Shown: positions 5,917-12,126 of the stretch, in pieces
Layout: the number at the start of each line of letters is the position of its first letter
Position numbering within the stretch: position 1 is the first letter of the stretch
Assembly: GCA_031262125.1 (NCBI GenBank)
Contig: JAISII010000082.1
Coordinates: 1-12,126, forward strand
Reading direction: 5' to 3'
Length of the DNA: 12,126 nucleotides
From: Oscillospiraceae bacterium
GTDB lineage: Bacteria > Bacillota > Clostridia > Oscillospirales > Acutalibacteraceae
The notes under the pieces: generated by a model
What the model was told of the DNA's origin: nothing
The model's database searches: none
What the model saw: the letters and a program-made list of their open reading frames with translations, nothing else
Position numbers and translations under genes: made by a program

Positions 5917-6158
5917 AGCCATTAAACGCAAATAACCGCCTAGCTACCAACTGAACGATTATTATTAATAAAAATTATTGAGGGCAATCGTCTATTTACA
6001 TCAGTTATAAGCAAGTGTTGCAAAGATTGTATAAACCTTGCGGCACAAGCCGTAGAGCATACCAATTAGCCGGTAGGCGGTTGCCCCCAACATATTCACC
6101 CCGAAATTTTTCGGGTTAAAAGGGGGTGCTTGTTATAGTGCATTTGAAGAATTTCTTC
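5871..6158 (-). ncRNA. Structured non-coding RNA, about 288 nt (possibly raiA-type)
   Basis: A perfect-hexamer sigma-A promoter (6165-6192) and a strong terminator (5871-5916) bracket a stretch with no credible ORF but extensive pairing. Long-range stem: TAGGCGGTT (6074-6082) with AACCGCCTA (5934-5942), 9 bp perfect. Inside it are a CGGC/GCCG hairpin with a 4-nt loop (6041-6052), and a two-part arm in which AACTGA (5949-5954) pairs with TCAGTT (6001-6006) and ACGATT (5955-5960) pairs with AATCGT (5986-5991). On the 5' side a CCCGAAA/TTTCGGG hairpin (6100-6115) lies between CCCCC (6084-6088) and GGGGG (6122-6126). A multibranch fold of this size does not fit 6S RNA, the SRP RNA tetraloop motifs or the tmRNA ends. 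The raiA RNA motif of Clostridia is my best guess, from memory of its size and multibranched character and unverified. It lies downstream of gyrA on the same strand but has its own promoter. The only short frame, 15 codons from the ATG at 6142, has no good ribosome binding site. Confidence 0.65.
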
Positions 6159-6164
6159 TCTTAT

Positions 6165-6192
6165 ATTATATTGATTTTTTAACAATTGTCAA
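6165..6192 (-). promoter_or_regulatory. Consensus sigma-A promoter of the structured RNA
   Basis: On the minus strand TTGACA (6187-6192), 16 bp, TATAAT (6165-6170). Both hexamers are perfect and the spacer is 1 bp short of ideal. It is the best match to the consensus promoter that I found in the window, as expected for an abundant RNA. Confidence 0.8.
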
Positions 6193-6233
6193 GAGTTTGA
6201 GGATGTTTTTTGCTCGTTTTTATGAGTGTACCC

Positions 6234-6292
6234 AAAAGCCTCCCTCTTAGAGGGAGGTGGCAAGGCGTTAGCCTTGACGGAAGGAGAAAAAA
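6234..6292 (+). repeat. Palindromic intergenic repeat, M-type unit, copy C1
   Basis: It contains CCTCCCTC/GAGGGAGG (6239-6256 region), then CAAGGC/GCCTTG around TTA, and ends GGAAGGAGAAAAAAG. It matches 9201-9259 with a single substitution in the second loop (TTA against TAA). On the minus strand the first palindrome is followed by CTTTTGGG, so it could act as a weak terminator for gyrA. Confidence 0.85.
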
Positions 6293-6319
6293 GGCAAGCC
6301 CAAAGGCTCGGCAGTGAGG

Positions 6320-6394
6320 ATAAATTCCCCTCCGGGGAGGGGTGGATTCGCTTTAGCGAAGACGGGGTGGTTTGCGACGCAAGTCGCTTCAAGC
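6320..6394 (-). repeat. Palindromic intergenic repeat, type-3 unit, copy C3
   Basis: Read on the minus strand: a GCGAC/GTCGC hairpin, AAACCACCCCGTC, the TTCGC/GCGAA stem-loop, then the CCCCTCC/GGAGGGG palindrome and AATTT. The core of about 50 bp is identical to the copy at 9051-9102, in the opposite orientation. The flanking hairpin differs (GCGAC/GTCGC here, GCGAA/TTCGC there) yet still pairs. It lies 34 bp past the gyrA stop codon. Confidence 0.85.
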
Positions 6395-6427
6395 TTCTGA
6401 ATATCAACCATTAGAGGGACGGGTTGT

Positions 6428-8965
6428 TTACTCCGTAACTTCCTCTTCACCCTCAACCTCAACATCCGCTTCAGACTCTGCTTCTTCACCCTCGACAACT
6501 TCCAATTCGTCCAAGCTTTCGTCTTCGTCGTGGGGTACGGCGGCAACTGCAACAATTTTGTTACCTTGCCCAATACGCATTACGGTAACACCTTTTGCCG
6601 GGCGGCTGCACAACCGCACGCTTGCTGCGGCAATGCGAATAACTACGCCGTCGGCAGAAATCATAATAATATCTTCCTGCTCGGGGGTTACAACGCAAAC
6701 AGCGGCAACTTCGCCGTATTTTGCGGTGTGGTAGTTTATTACGCCTTTTGTGCCACGGGCAGTTTTGCGGTAATCGGTAACTTTAGAAATTCTCCCATAA
6801 CCGGTTTCGGAAACCGTAAGCAGCAAGTCATCATCGCCGACTGCACTCATACCCACCACTTCGTCGCCGTCTTTTAAGCGGATTGCCCGAACACCTCGTG
6901 CCTGCCTGCCCATTTCTCGGATGGTGTTTTCATCAAACCTAACCGCCATACCTTTGCGGGTGGCAACAATAATTTGGCTTTGACCCTCTGTCATACGCAC
7001 CCAAGCAAGCTCGTCGCCTTCATTAAGCTCAAGAGCAATAAGCCCGCCCTTGCGGGATGTGTTATAGGCGTTTAGCTTAATACGCTTTATAACGCCCTGT
7101 TTTGTAACCATTACAAGAGTTTTGTTTTCGTCAAACTCCGGCACTTTTATCATAGAAGTTATCCGCTCGTCTGCCGAAATCGGGAGCAAGTTTGCAATAT
7201 TCATACCCTTGCTTTGGCGGCTGCCCTCGGGGATTTCGTAGCATTTTAGGCGGTACACCCTGCCCAAGTTAGAGAAAAACAGCACATAATCGTGCGAATT
7301 TATAAGGAACATCTCGGTTGCAACGTCCTCTTCTCGGCGGGACATACCCGAAATTCCCCTGCCGCCCCTGTTTTGGGTTTTGTAAGTGTCGGCTGCAAGG
7401 CGTTTTATGTAGCCAAACTGAGTATAGGTAAGTATGCATTCCTCACGGGGGATTAAATCTTCAATATCAACCTCGCCCGAAACGGTGGTAATTTCGGTAC
7501 GGCGTTCGTCTTTAAATTTGCGGGCAATTTCGGTAAGCTCGTCTTTAATAATATTCAGCTGACGTTCAACCGAACCTAAAATGTCCATAAAGTCGGCAAT
7601 TTTTTCGCCCAAAACTCTAATTTCTTCTTCAATTTTTGCACGCTCAAGCCCTGTAAGCTGACCCAAACGCATTTGCACAATTGCCTGTGCCTGAATTTCG
7701 TCCAGCCCAAAGCGTTCCATCAGCGAAGTTTTTGCCGAGCCGATATCTTTGCTGCGGCGGATAATTGCCACAACCTCGTCTATAAAGTCTACGGCAATTT
7801 TCATGCCCTCTAAAATATGGGCACGTTCTTGTGCTTTTTTAAGGTCAAACTCGGTGCGGCGGCGGATAATTATGGTTTGGTGGTCTATGTAATGCTGCAA
7901 AACCTCTTTTAGGGTAAGAATTTTCGGCTCGCCGTTAACAATGGCAAGCATAATTATGCCAAAAGTAACACTCAGCTGAGTATAGGAATACAGCTGGTTA
8001 AGCACAACCTGCGGCGAGGCATCACGCTTAACGTCAATTTCTATATGCATACCGATTCTATCGGAATGGTCCTCGACGTTAGAAATGCCCTCGATACGCT
8101 TTTCTTTAACCATTTCGGCAATATTTTCTATAAGCCGTGCCTTGTTAACTTGGTACGGCAGCTCGGTTACAATAATTTTAAAGCGTCCGTTTTTCGCCTC
8201 GACAATTTCGGCACGGGCACGCAAAGTAATTTTGCCCCTGCCGGTGCTGTATGCCGCTCTTATTCCGCTGCGACCCATAATAATACCCGCTGTCGGAAAA
8301 TCGGGTCCGGGCAGATATTCCATAAGTTCAAAAACATCCGCATCGGGGTTGTCTATAAGGTGAATCAGTGCGTTTGTTACCTCGCCCAAATTGTGGGGAG
8401 GAATATTTGTTGCCATACCAACGGCAATGCCGCTGCTGCCGTTAACCAAAAGGTTGGGGTAACGGCTGGGCAAAACGGTGGGTTCTTCCAAACGGTCGTC
8501 GAAGTTTGGTGCAAAATCCACTGTTTTTTTGTCAATATCGGTTAGCATTTCGGTAGCAATTTTGCTCATTTTCGCTTCGGTATAACGGTACGCCGCAGGC
8601 GGGTCGCCGTCTACCGAACCAAAGTTACCATGCCCGTCCACAAGCATATATCTCATAGAGAAGTCTTGTGCCAAACGCACAATTGCATCATAAACCGAGG
8701 CATCACCATGCGGGTGATAGCTGCCCAAAACCGAGCCGACAATATCAGCACACTTACGGTATGGTTTTTCGGGGGTTAAGCCTCTCTCGTGCATAGTATA
8801 AAGTATGCGTCTGTGCACGGGCTTTAAGCCGTCCCGCACATCGGGCAAGGCTCTTGCCACAATAACGCTCATCGAGTAATCTAAAAACGATTTCTCCATT
8901 TCACGTTTTATGTCTACCTCTATGATTTTTGATTTTTCTAACGCAGTCTGCATTTTTTCGTCCAT
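6428..8965 (-). CDS. gyrA: DNA gyrase subunit A
   Basis: This 845-residue catalytic subunit breaks and rejoins the DNA gate segment and, with GyrB, introduces negative supercoils using ATP. The N-terminal winged-helix region carries the quinolone-determining segment HPHGDASVYD (84-93), and the active-site tyrosine is Tyr128 in AAYRYTE (124-130). The tower and coiled coil follow to about 500, then the six-bladed beta-pinwheel. The GyrA box is QNRGGRG (531-537), with Asn in place of the usual Arg at the second position, and confirms gyrase rather than topoisomerase IV. An acidic tail occupies 812-845. The residue matching E. coli Ser83 is Ala89. ATG 8965 is chosen over ATG 8953 because a folded-spacer ribosome binding site precedes it. 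gyrA follows gyrB on the same strand after a 312-bp repeat-filled gap; no clear promoter of its own was found, so readthrough from gyrB is possible. Confidence 0.97.
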   Translation of the reverse strand: MDEKMQTALEKSKIIEVDIKREMEKSFLDYSMSVIVARALPDVRDGLKPVHRRILYTMHERGLTPEKPYRKCADIVGSVLGSYHPHGDASVYDAIVRLAQDFSMRYMLVDGHGNFGSVDGDPPAAYRYTEAKMSKIATEMLTDIDKKTVDFAPNFDDRLEEPTVLPSRYPNLLVNGSSGIAVGMATNIPPHNLGEVTNALIHLIDNPDADVFELMEYLPGPDFPTAGIIMGRSGIRAAYSTGRGKITLRARAEIVEAKNGRFKIIVTELPYQVNKARLIENIAEMVKEKRIEGISNVEDHSDRIGMHIEIDVKRDASPQVVLNQLYSYTQLSVTFGIIMLAIVNGEPKILTLKEVLQHYIDHQTIIIRRRTEFDLKKAQERAHILEGMKIAVDFIDEVVAIIRRSKDIGSAKTSLMERFGLDEIQAQAIVQMRLGQLTGLERAKIEEEIRVLGEKIADFMDILGSVERQLNIIKDELTEIARKFKDERRTEITTVSGEVDIEDLIPREECILTYTQFGYIKRLAADTYKTQNRGGRGISGMSRREEDVATEMFLINSHDYVLFFSNLGRVYRLKCYEIPEGSRQSKGMNIANLLPISADERITSMIKVPEFDENKTLVMVTKQGVIKRIKLNAYNTSRKGGLIALELNEGDELAWVRMTEGQSQIIVATRKGMAVRFDENTIREMGRQARGVRAIRLKDGDEVVGMSAVGDDDLLLTVSETGYGRISKVTDYRKTARGTKGVINYHTAKYGEVAAVCVVTPEQEDIIMISADGVVIRIAAASVRLCSRPAKGVTVMRIGQGNKIVAVAAVPHDEDESLDELEVVEGEEAESEADVEVEGEEEVTE

Positions 8966-8996
8966 TTTTTTAGAACCTTTTTAAGGTTATCTCCTT
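8966..8996 (-). promoter_or_regulatory. gyrA: gyrA ribosome binding site with a hairpin in the spacer
   Basis: On the minus strand a strong AAGGAG (8991-8996) lies 25 nt from the start codon, normally too far. Between them a perfect 6-bp hairpin, AACCTT (complement of 8983-8988) with AAGGTT (complement of 8974-8979) around a 3-nt loop, would remove 15 nt and leave an effective spacing of 10 nt. The AAGG inside the hairpin could alternatively serve as a weak closer site when the hairpin is open. Confidence 0.5.
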
Positions 8997-9037
8997 ATTT
9001 CATTAACTTTATTTGCTTTTTACGGATTTATTTGAAG

Positions 9038-9105
9038 GCGAATTCTTCGCAGAAACCACCCCGTCTTCGCTAAAGCGAATCCACCCCTCCCCGGAGGGGA
9101 ATTTT
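9038..9105 (+). repeat. Palindromic intergenic repeat, type-3 unit, copy D3
   Basis: GCGAA/TTCGC hairpin (9038-9050), AAACCACCCCGTC, TTCGC-TAAA-GCGAA (9066-9079), and CCCCTCC/GGAGGGG (9084-9099), then AATTTT. It is the inverse of the copy at 6320-6394. A linker containing CTTTGGGCTTGC joins it to the M unit on its right; the same linker joins the two units of the copy beyond gyrA. Confidence 0.85.
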
Positions 9106-9135
9106 CGTGTATTACCGAAACTTTGGGCTTGCTCC

Positions 9136-9182
9136 TTTTCTCCCCCTGTCGGCTTTGCCGACATCCCCCTCTGAGAGGGAGA
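9136..9182 (+). repeat. Palindromic intergenic repeat, M-type unit, copy D2
   Basis: TTTTCTCC, then GTCGGC/GCCGAC around TTT (9148-9162), then CCCTCT/AGAGGG (9168-9179). It is inverted relative to the copy at 102-147. On the gyrB transcript (minus strand) this and the next palindrome form stable hairpins between gyrB and gyrA. Confidence 0.85.
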
Positions 9183-9200
9183 CTTTTTTGATTGTTCCCC

Positions 9201-9259
9201 AAAGCCTCCCTCTTAGAGGGAGGTGGCAAGGCGTAAGCCTTGACGGAAGGAGAAAAAAG
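9201..9259 (+). repeat. Palindromic intergenic repeat, M-type unit, copy D1
   Basis: It is nearly identical to the copy at 6234-6292 and in the same orientation. It begins with CCTCCCTC/GAGGGAGG and ends GGAAGGAGAAAAAAG, 19 bp from the gyrB stop. It is oriented head to head with the neighbouring unit at 9136-9182, so the pair forms a larger imperfect inverted repeat with TTTTCTCC and GGAGAAAA at its ends. Confidence 0.85.
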
Positions 9260-9277
9260 AAAATCTTGTCCCCTTGC

Positions 9278-11239
9278 TCAAACATCCAAGTTCTGCACAT
9301 ATTTTGCGTTTTGCTCAATAAACTCCCTGCGGGGTTCTACCTTATCGCCCATTAAAATGGTAAACACACGGTCGGCTTCCTCGGCGTCCTCCATCTCTAC
9401 CCGCAACATTGTGCGGCTTTCGGGGTTCATTGTGGTTTCCCAAAGCTGTTCGGAGTCCATTTCGCCCAAACCTTTATAACGCTGAATTTCGGTTTTGCCT
9501 TCAATTCCACCAAGAATTATATCTCGCTCTTCGTCCGAGTATGCGTATTTATGCTCTTTGTTTTTAGTAATACGGTACAGCGGCGGCTGAGCAATATAAA
9601 TATGCCCTTCTTCCACCAGCGGCTTCATAAATCTAAAGAAAAACGTCAGCAACAGCGTGCGAATATGCGAACCGTCAACGTCGGCATCAGCCATTATAAT
9701 AACACGCCCATAGCGTAGCTTTGTAAGGTCAAATTCGTCGCCCAAACCTGTGCCAAGTGCGGTTACAACAGGCATCAGTTTATCGTTGCCGTACACCTTG
9801 TCGATACGGGATTTTTCTACATTAAGCATTTTGCCCCACAGGGGGAGTATTGCTTGGAACTTCCTGTCTCGCCCGCCTTTGGCAGAGCCGCCCGCCGAAT
9901 CACCCTCTACTATGTAAATCTCGGTCTCGGCAGGGTCACGGGACTGGCAGTCGGCAAGTTTGCCGGGCAGCTGGGCACTTTCTAACGCCGATTTACGCCG
10001 AACGCTTTCTCGTGCTTTGCGGGCAGCCTCTCTTGCTCGGGCGGCTGCAAGCGTTTTATCAAAAATTGCTTTTGCAATTTGCGGGTTTTCTTCTAAATAA
10101 ACTGCAAGTTTGTCGCTTATCAGTTTATCTACCATCGTTCTTATTTCGGTGTTGCCGAGTTTGGCTTTGGTTTGCCCCTCAAACTGTGCCTCTTTAAGCT
10201 TTACGCTTATAATAGCCGTTAAGCCCTCACGAACATCTTCGCCGCTTAGGTTTTTGTCGCTGTCTTTAAGCTTGCCGAATTTGCGGGCATAGTCGTTCAT
10301 CACACGGGTAAGGGCACGCTTAAAGCCCTCCTCGTGGGTGCCGCCGTCGGTAGTGTGTATGTTATTTGCAAACGAGAGCAAAAGCTCGTTATAGCTTTCG
10401 TTATATTGCATTGCAATTTCAACCGCCGCCGAATCATCCTCGTTGGCTGATGCAAAATAAATAACTTCGGGGTTAACAACGCTTATTTGCCGCTTTTGGT
10501 GTATATACTCTACAAAGCTGCGTATGCCGCCCTCGTACAAAAAGTTTTTTTGTATGAGGTTTTCGGCATCTCTCTCATCACGCAGCTCGATATGTATGCC
10601 GGCATTTAAAAACGCCTGCTCTCGCAGCCTTACCTTTAGGGTGTTAAAATCGTATTCGTCGGTTTCTTTAAAAATTTGGGTGTCGGCTTTAAACAAAACT
10701 TCGGTTCCCTTTTTTGTTGTAGGGCCTATTTTTTGCAAGTCGGTGGCAATGTCGCCACGCTCATACCGCTGAAAATATTCAAACTCGCCGTCGTAAACAC
10801 GCACTTCCAGCCACTCCGACAGTGCATTAACAACCGACGCACCAACGCCGTGCAACCCGCCCGAAACCTTATATCCGCCGCCGCCGAACTTGCCGCCTGC
10901 GTGCAACACCGTAAAAACAACCGTTACGGCAGGGATGCCCATTTTTTGGTTTATGCCTACGGGGATTCCTCGCCCGTTGTCAAAAACTCTTATAATGTTG
11001 CCCGGCAGAATAGAAACATCAATTTTATCGCAAAACCCTGCAAGGGCTTCGTCTATTGCGTTGTCTACAATCTCATAAACCAAGTGGTGCAAGCCCCTCG
11101 GCCCGGTCGAACCGATATACATACCCGGGCGTTTGCGTACTGCTTCCAAGCCCTCTAAAACCTGTATTTCGTCCGCTCCGTATTCACTTTCGACCTTAGA
11201 AATTTCTATCATCTCTATGTTTTCGTTCATTTCACTCAT
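9278..11239 (-). CDS. gyrB: DNA gyrase subunit B
   Basis: This 653-residue ATPase subunit of gyrase, in the usual length range for Gram-positives, has the GHKL ATP-binding fold with EIVDNAIDEAL (56-66; Glu56 general base, Asn60 Mg-binding), DNGRGIP (87-93) and GGLHGVGASVVNALS (127-141). The transducer domain follows to about 400. The TOPRIM domain has EGDSAGGSAKGGRDRK (445-460, Glu445) and the acidic triad DADVD (518-522). The C-terminal block QRYKGLGEMDSEQLWETTM (586-604) is typical. The ATG at 11239 has CAGGGAG 10-11 nt upstream and overlaps the stop of the preceding gene by 8 nt, pointing to translational coupling. The usual neighbours recF, dnaN and dnaA are not seen to the right within the window; two membrane protein genes occupy that place. 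Confidence 0.97.
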   Translation of the reverse strand: MSEMNENIEMIEISKVESEYGADEIQVLEGLEAVRKRPGMYIGSTGPRGLHHLVYEIVDNAIDEALAGFCDKIDVSILPGNIIRVFDNGRGIPVGINQKMGIPAVTVVFTVLHAGGKFGGGGYKVSGGLHGVGASVVNALSEWLEVRVYDGEFEYFQRYERGDIATDLQKIGPTTKKGTEVLFKADTQIFKETDEYDFNTLKVRLREQAFLNAGIHIELRDERDAENLIQKNFLYEGGIRSFVEYIHQKRQISVVNPEVIYFASANEDDSAAVEIAMQYNESYNELLLSFANNIHTTDGGTHEEGFKRALTRVMNDYARKFGKLKDSDKNLSGEDVREGLTAIISVKLKEAQFEGQTKAKLGNTEIRTMVDKLISDKLAVYLEENPQIAKAIFDKTLAAARAREAARKARESVRRKSALESAQLPGKLADCQSRDPAETEIYIVEGDSAGGSAKGGRDRKFQAILPLWGKMLNVEKSRIDKVYGNDKLMPVVTALGTGLGDEFDLTKLRYGRVIIMADADVDGSHIRTLLLTFFFRFMKPLVEEGHIYIAQPPLYRITKNKEHKYAYSDEERDIILGGIEGKTEIQRYKGLGEMDSEQLWETTMNPESRTMLRVEMEDAEEADRVFTILMGDKVEPRREFIEQNAKYVQNLDV

Positions 11240-11576
11240 CTTTGGTTTTTCTCCCTGTTTTTGCTTTCTTATTTTTGTCTTTCTTCTTAAATCTTATTAA
11301 AAGCGGATATATTAATAAAACTCCGCAAATTACAACGGCTGTAATTATAATTCCGGGGAAAACTCCCAGCTCGTTTTTTATAAAATAATCTAAGGTTGCA
11401 AGGTTAAACCCCACGCCTGCACCAAGCACCAAAATTATGCACACAGGCAAAGCAATTGCTTTAGAAGTTTTTATCTCTGCACCGCAAAGCGGACATTGTT
11501 TTTCTTTTTTAAAACTCAAGCTTAACAAATCTTTATAATAAAATGTGCCTGCACATTGTGGGCATTGCTTACTCAT
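11232..11576 (-). CDS. Zinc-ribbon protein with two transmembrane segments (CXXC-x19-CXXC)
   Basis: This 114-residue protein starts MSKQCPQC, with a second CPLC at 28-31, giving two CxxC pairs 19 residues apart, a likely zinc-ribbon at the N-terminus. Two hydrophobic segments follow, at about 41-60 and 74-95, then a strongly basic tail (RFKKKDKNKKAKTGRKTKDE). It resembles the small CXXC-20-CXXC type proteins of Firmicutes, function unknown. The ATG at 11576 is preferred to the one at 11642: it starts exactly at the zinc ribbon, sits in an ATGAGTAA overlap with the stop of the upstream gene and has AGGTGG just before it. Its own stop overlaps the gyrB start as ATGAGTGA. Function is unknown; location in the membrane is inferred from hydrophobicity. 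Confidence 0.7.
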   Translation of the reverse strand: MSKQCPQCAGTFYYKDLLSLSFKKEKQCPLCGAEIKTSKAIALPVCIILVLGAGVGFNLATLDYFIKNELGVFPGIIITAVVICGVLLIYPLLIRFKKKDKNKKAKTGRKTKDE

Positions 11577-12126
11577 CACGCCACCTACGTCGCTTTTTTT
11601 GCAAAGGGTCTTCGCTGCTTTTTTTAAACCCGCCAAACTCAAAAGTTTTGTCGCCGGGCAAACTTTGCTGCTCTTCTTCCCCGCCCTGCTCGTCGTAAAA
11701 ACTGCCGTTGTCGGGAGAAAACCCTTCTGTGCCGAACTTTTTCTCTCTTATTTGCCTTACTTTTTTAAACACGTTCGAGTCTATCGTCGTATTTGAAAAA
11801 TCAACCGGCTTTAAATTCTGCTCGCTGTTAAAACCCTCATAATCATCTGCGGCAAACCCGTGCGTAGCGTTTGCTTTTGCGGGCAATACCTGCCCGTCCT
11901 CTCGGTATTTTTTTAACGGCATAAAAGCCAAAAACATCGGACCCATAGCATAATAAACCAAAAACGGCAGTGCAACCAAAAAAAAGCTGAAAAAATTTAA
12001 AAACCCTGTTGCCGCCATTATTATAAACAAAAGCAACGCAAATGCAAGAAAAAACCCAAACATAACAAAAGCTGCTTTTTTAATTACAACCTTAGATTCT
12101 TTCTTGCACCGGCGGCAAACATATTC
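11569..12126 (-). CDS. Membrane protein with probable N-terminal zinc ribbon, partial at right edge
   Basis: The frame is open from the stop at 11569 to the window edge. The first in-frame ATG, at 12063, has no ribosome binding site, and the 21 codons before it encode EYVCRRCKKESKVVIKKAAF, a plausible continuation of a protein with a CxxC pair. The true start is therefore probably beyond the window. After the CxxC there are two closely spaced hydrophobic segments (FFLAFALLLFIIMAATGF, and LVALPFLVYYAMGPMFLAFM). A polar tail of about 115 residues follows, rich in Glu, Gln, Lys and Gly and ending KKRRRWRDE. The layout (zinc ribbon, two TM segments, charged tail) repeats that of its downstream neighbour. 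The reading frame runs into that neighbour with an 8-nt overlap. Family not recognised; function unknown. Confidence 0.6.
   Translation of the reverse strand, partial: EYVCRRCKKESKVVIKKAAFVMFGFFLAFALLLFIIMAATGFLNFFSFFLVALPFLVYYAMGPMFLAFMPLKKYREDGQVLPAKANATHGFAADDYEGFNSEQNLKPVDFSNTTIDSNVFKKVRQIREKKFGTEGFSPDNGSFYDEQGGEEEQQSLPGDKTFEFGGFKKSSEDPLQKKRRRWRDE

Noticed and set aside
5871..6158. 6S RNA, SRP RNA, RNase P RNA or tmRNA
   Set aside because: There is no single long rod with a central bubble, no GGAAGCAGC-type SRP motif, no RNase P conserved blocks and no tRNA-like ends.
6234..6394. CRISPR array or insertion sequence ends
   Set aside because: The repeats are not regularly spaced with unique spacers, and no transposase or cas gene is present; they are dispersed palindromic units.
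6226..6414. Plus-strand open frame of 62 codons beyond gyrA
   Set aside because: It lies entirely in the C1 and C3 repeat units; the amino acid pattern is just translated palindrome, and similar frames appear in the other repeat copies.
8045..8545. Plus-strand open frame of 166 codons
   Set aside because: It is a shadow of gyrA; the minus-strand frame has clear gyrase homology, and this one is rich in Cys, Asn and Phe with no family resemblance.
9020..9355. Several open frames of 68-82 codons between gyrB and gyrA
   Set aside because: They read through the repeat units or into gyrB on the wrong strand, with no ribosome binding sites or recognisable protein.
10676..11158. Plus-strand open frame of 160 codons
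   Set aside because: It is antisense to the conserved ATPase domain of gyrB and has no independent support.

Overview
The window looks like chromosomal DNA from a spore-forming Clostridia-class Firmicute, most likely Oscillospiraceae/Ruminococcaceae or a close relative. The evidence is an RNase Y gene (rny), a SpoVAD spore protein, consensus sigma-A promoters, strong AGGAGG-type ribosome binding sites, Gram-positive-style GyrA and GyrB, and GC-rich palindromic repeats in AT-rich gaps. The taxonomic call is an inference from gene content; no rRNA is present.

Layout, left to right. 1-90 may hold the tail of an upstream gene. 102-147 is a palindromic repeat. 182-970 (+) is the metallo-beta-lactamase-fold nuclease YycJ/WalJ, whose stop codon overlaps that of the convergent corrinoid adenosyltransferase gene cobO (967-1482, -). 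1483-1777 holds a second repeat copy and the rny terminator. rny (1778-3358, -) and spoVAD (3859-4938, +) diverge from an AT-rich 500-bp gap carrying a promoter for each. 4939-5800 is a small accessory block: a SLOG/DUF2493 protein (-) and a 57-residue ribbon-helix-helix protein (+) diverge from a 110-bp region whose two promoters share one inverted repeat, followed by a shortened RelB/DinJ-type antitoxin (-) with no toxin beside it. 5871-6158 (-) appears to be an independently transcribed, heavily structured non-coding RNA of about 288 nt, with perfect -35 and -10 hexamers and its own terminator.

The right half is the DNA gyrase cluster on the minus strand. Transcription runs from a membrane protein gene open to the window edge, through a zinc-ribbon two-TM protein, to gyrB and then gyrA. 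The first three genes are chained by two 8-nt start/stop overlaps. gyrA is separated from gyrB by a 312-bp gap made mostly of composite palindromic repeats, and a related repeat follows gyrA. GyrA and GyrB form the A2B2 topoisomerase that introduces negative supercoils; RNase Y governs mRNA turnover; SpoVAD belongs to the dipicolinic acid channel of spores; CobO makes adenosyl-corrinoids.

The items most worth a second look are the structured RNA at 5871-6158, the shared operator at 5342-5371, the hairpin between the Shine-Dalgarno sequence and start codon of gyrA, and the composite repeat family whose stems differ in sequence between copies while staying paired.
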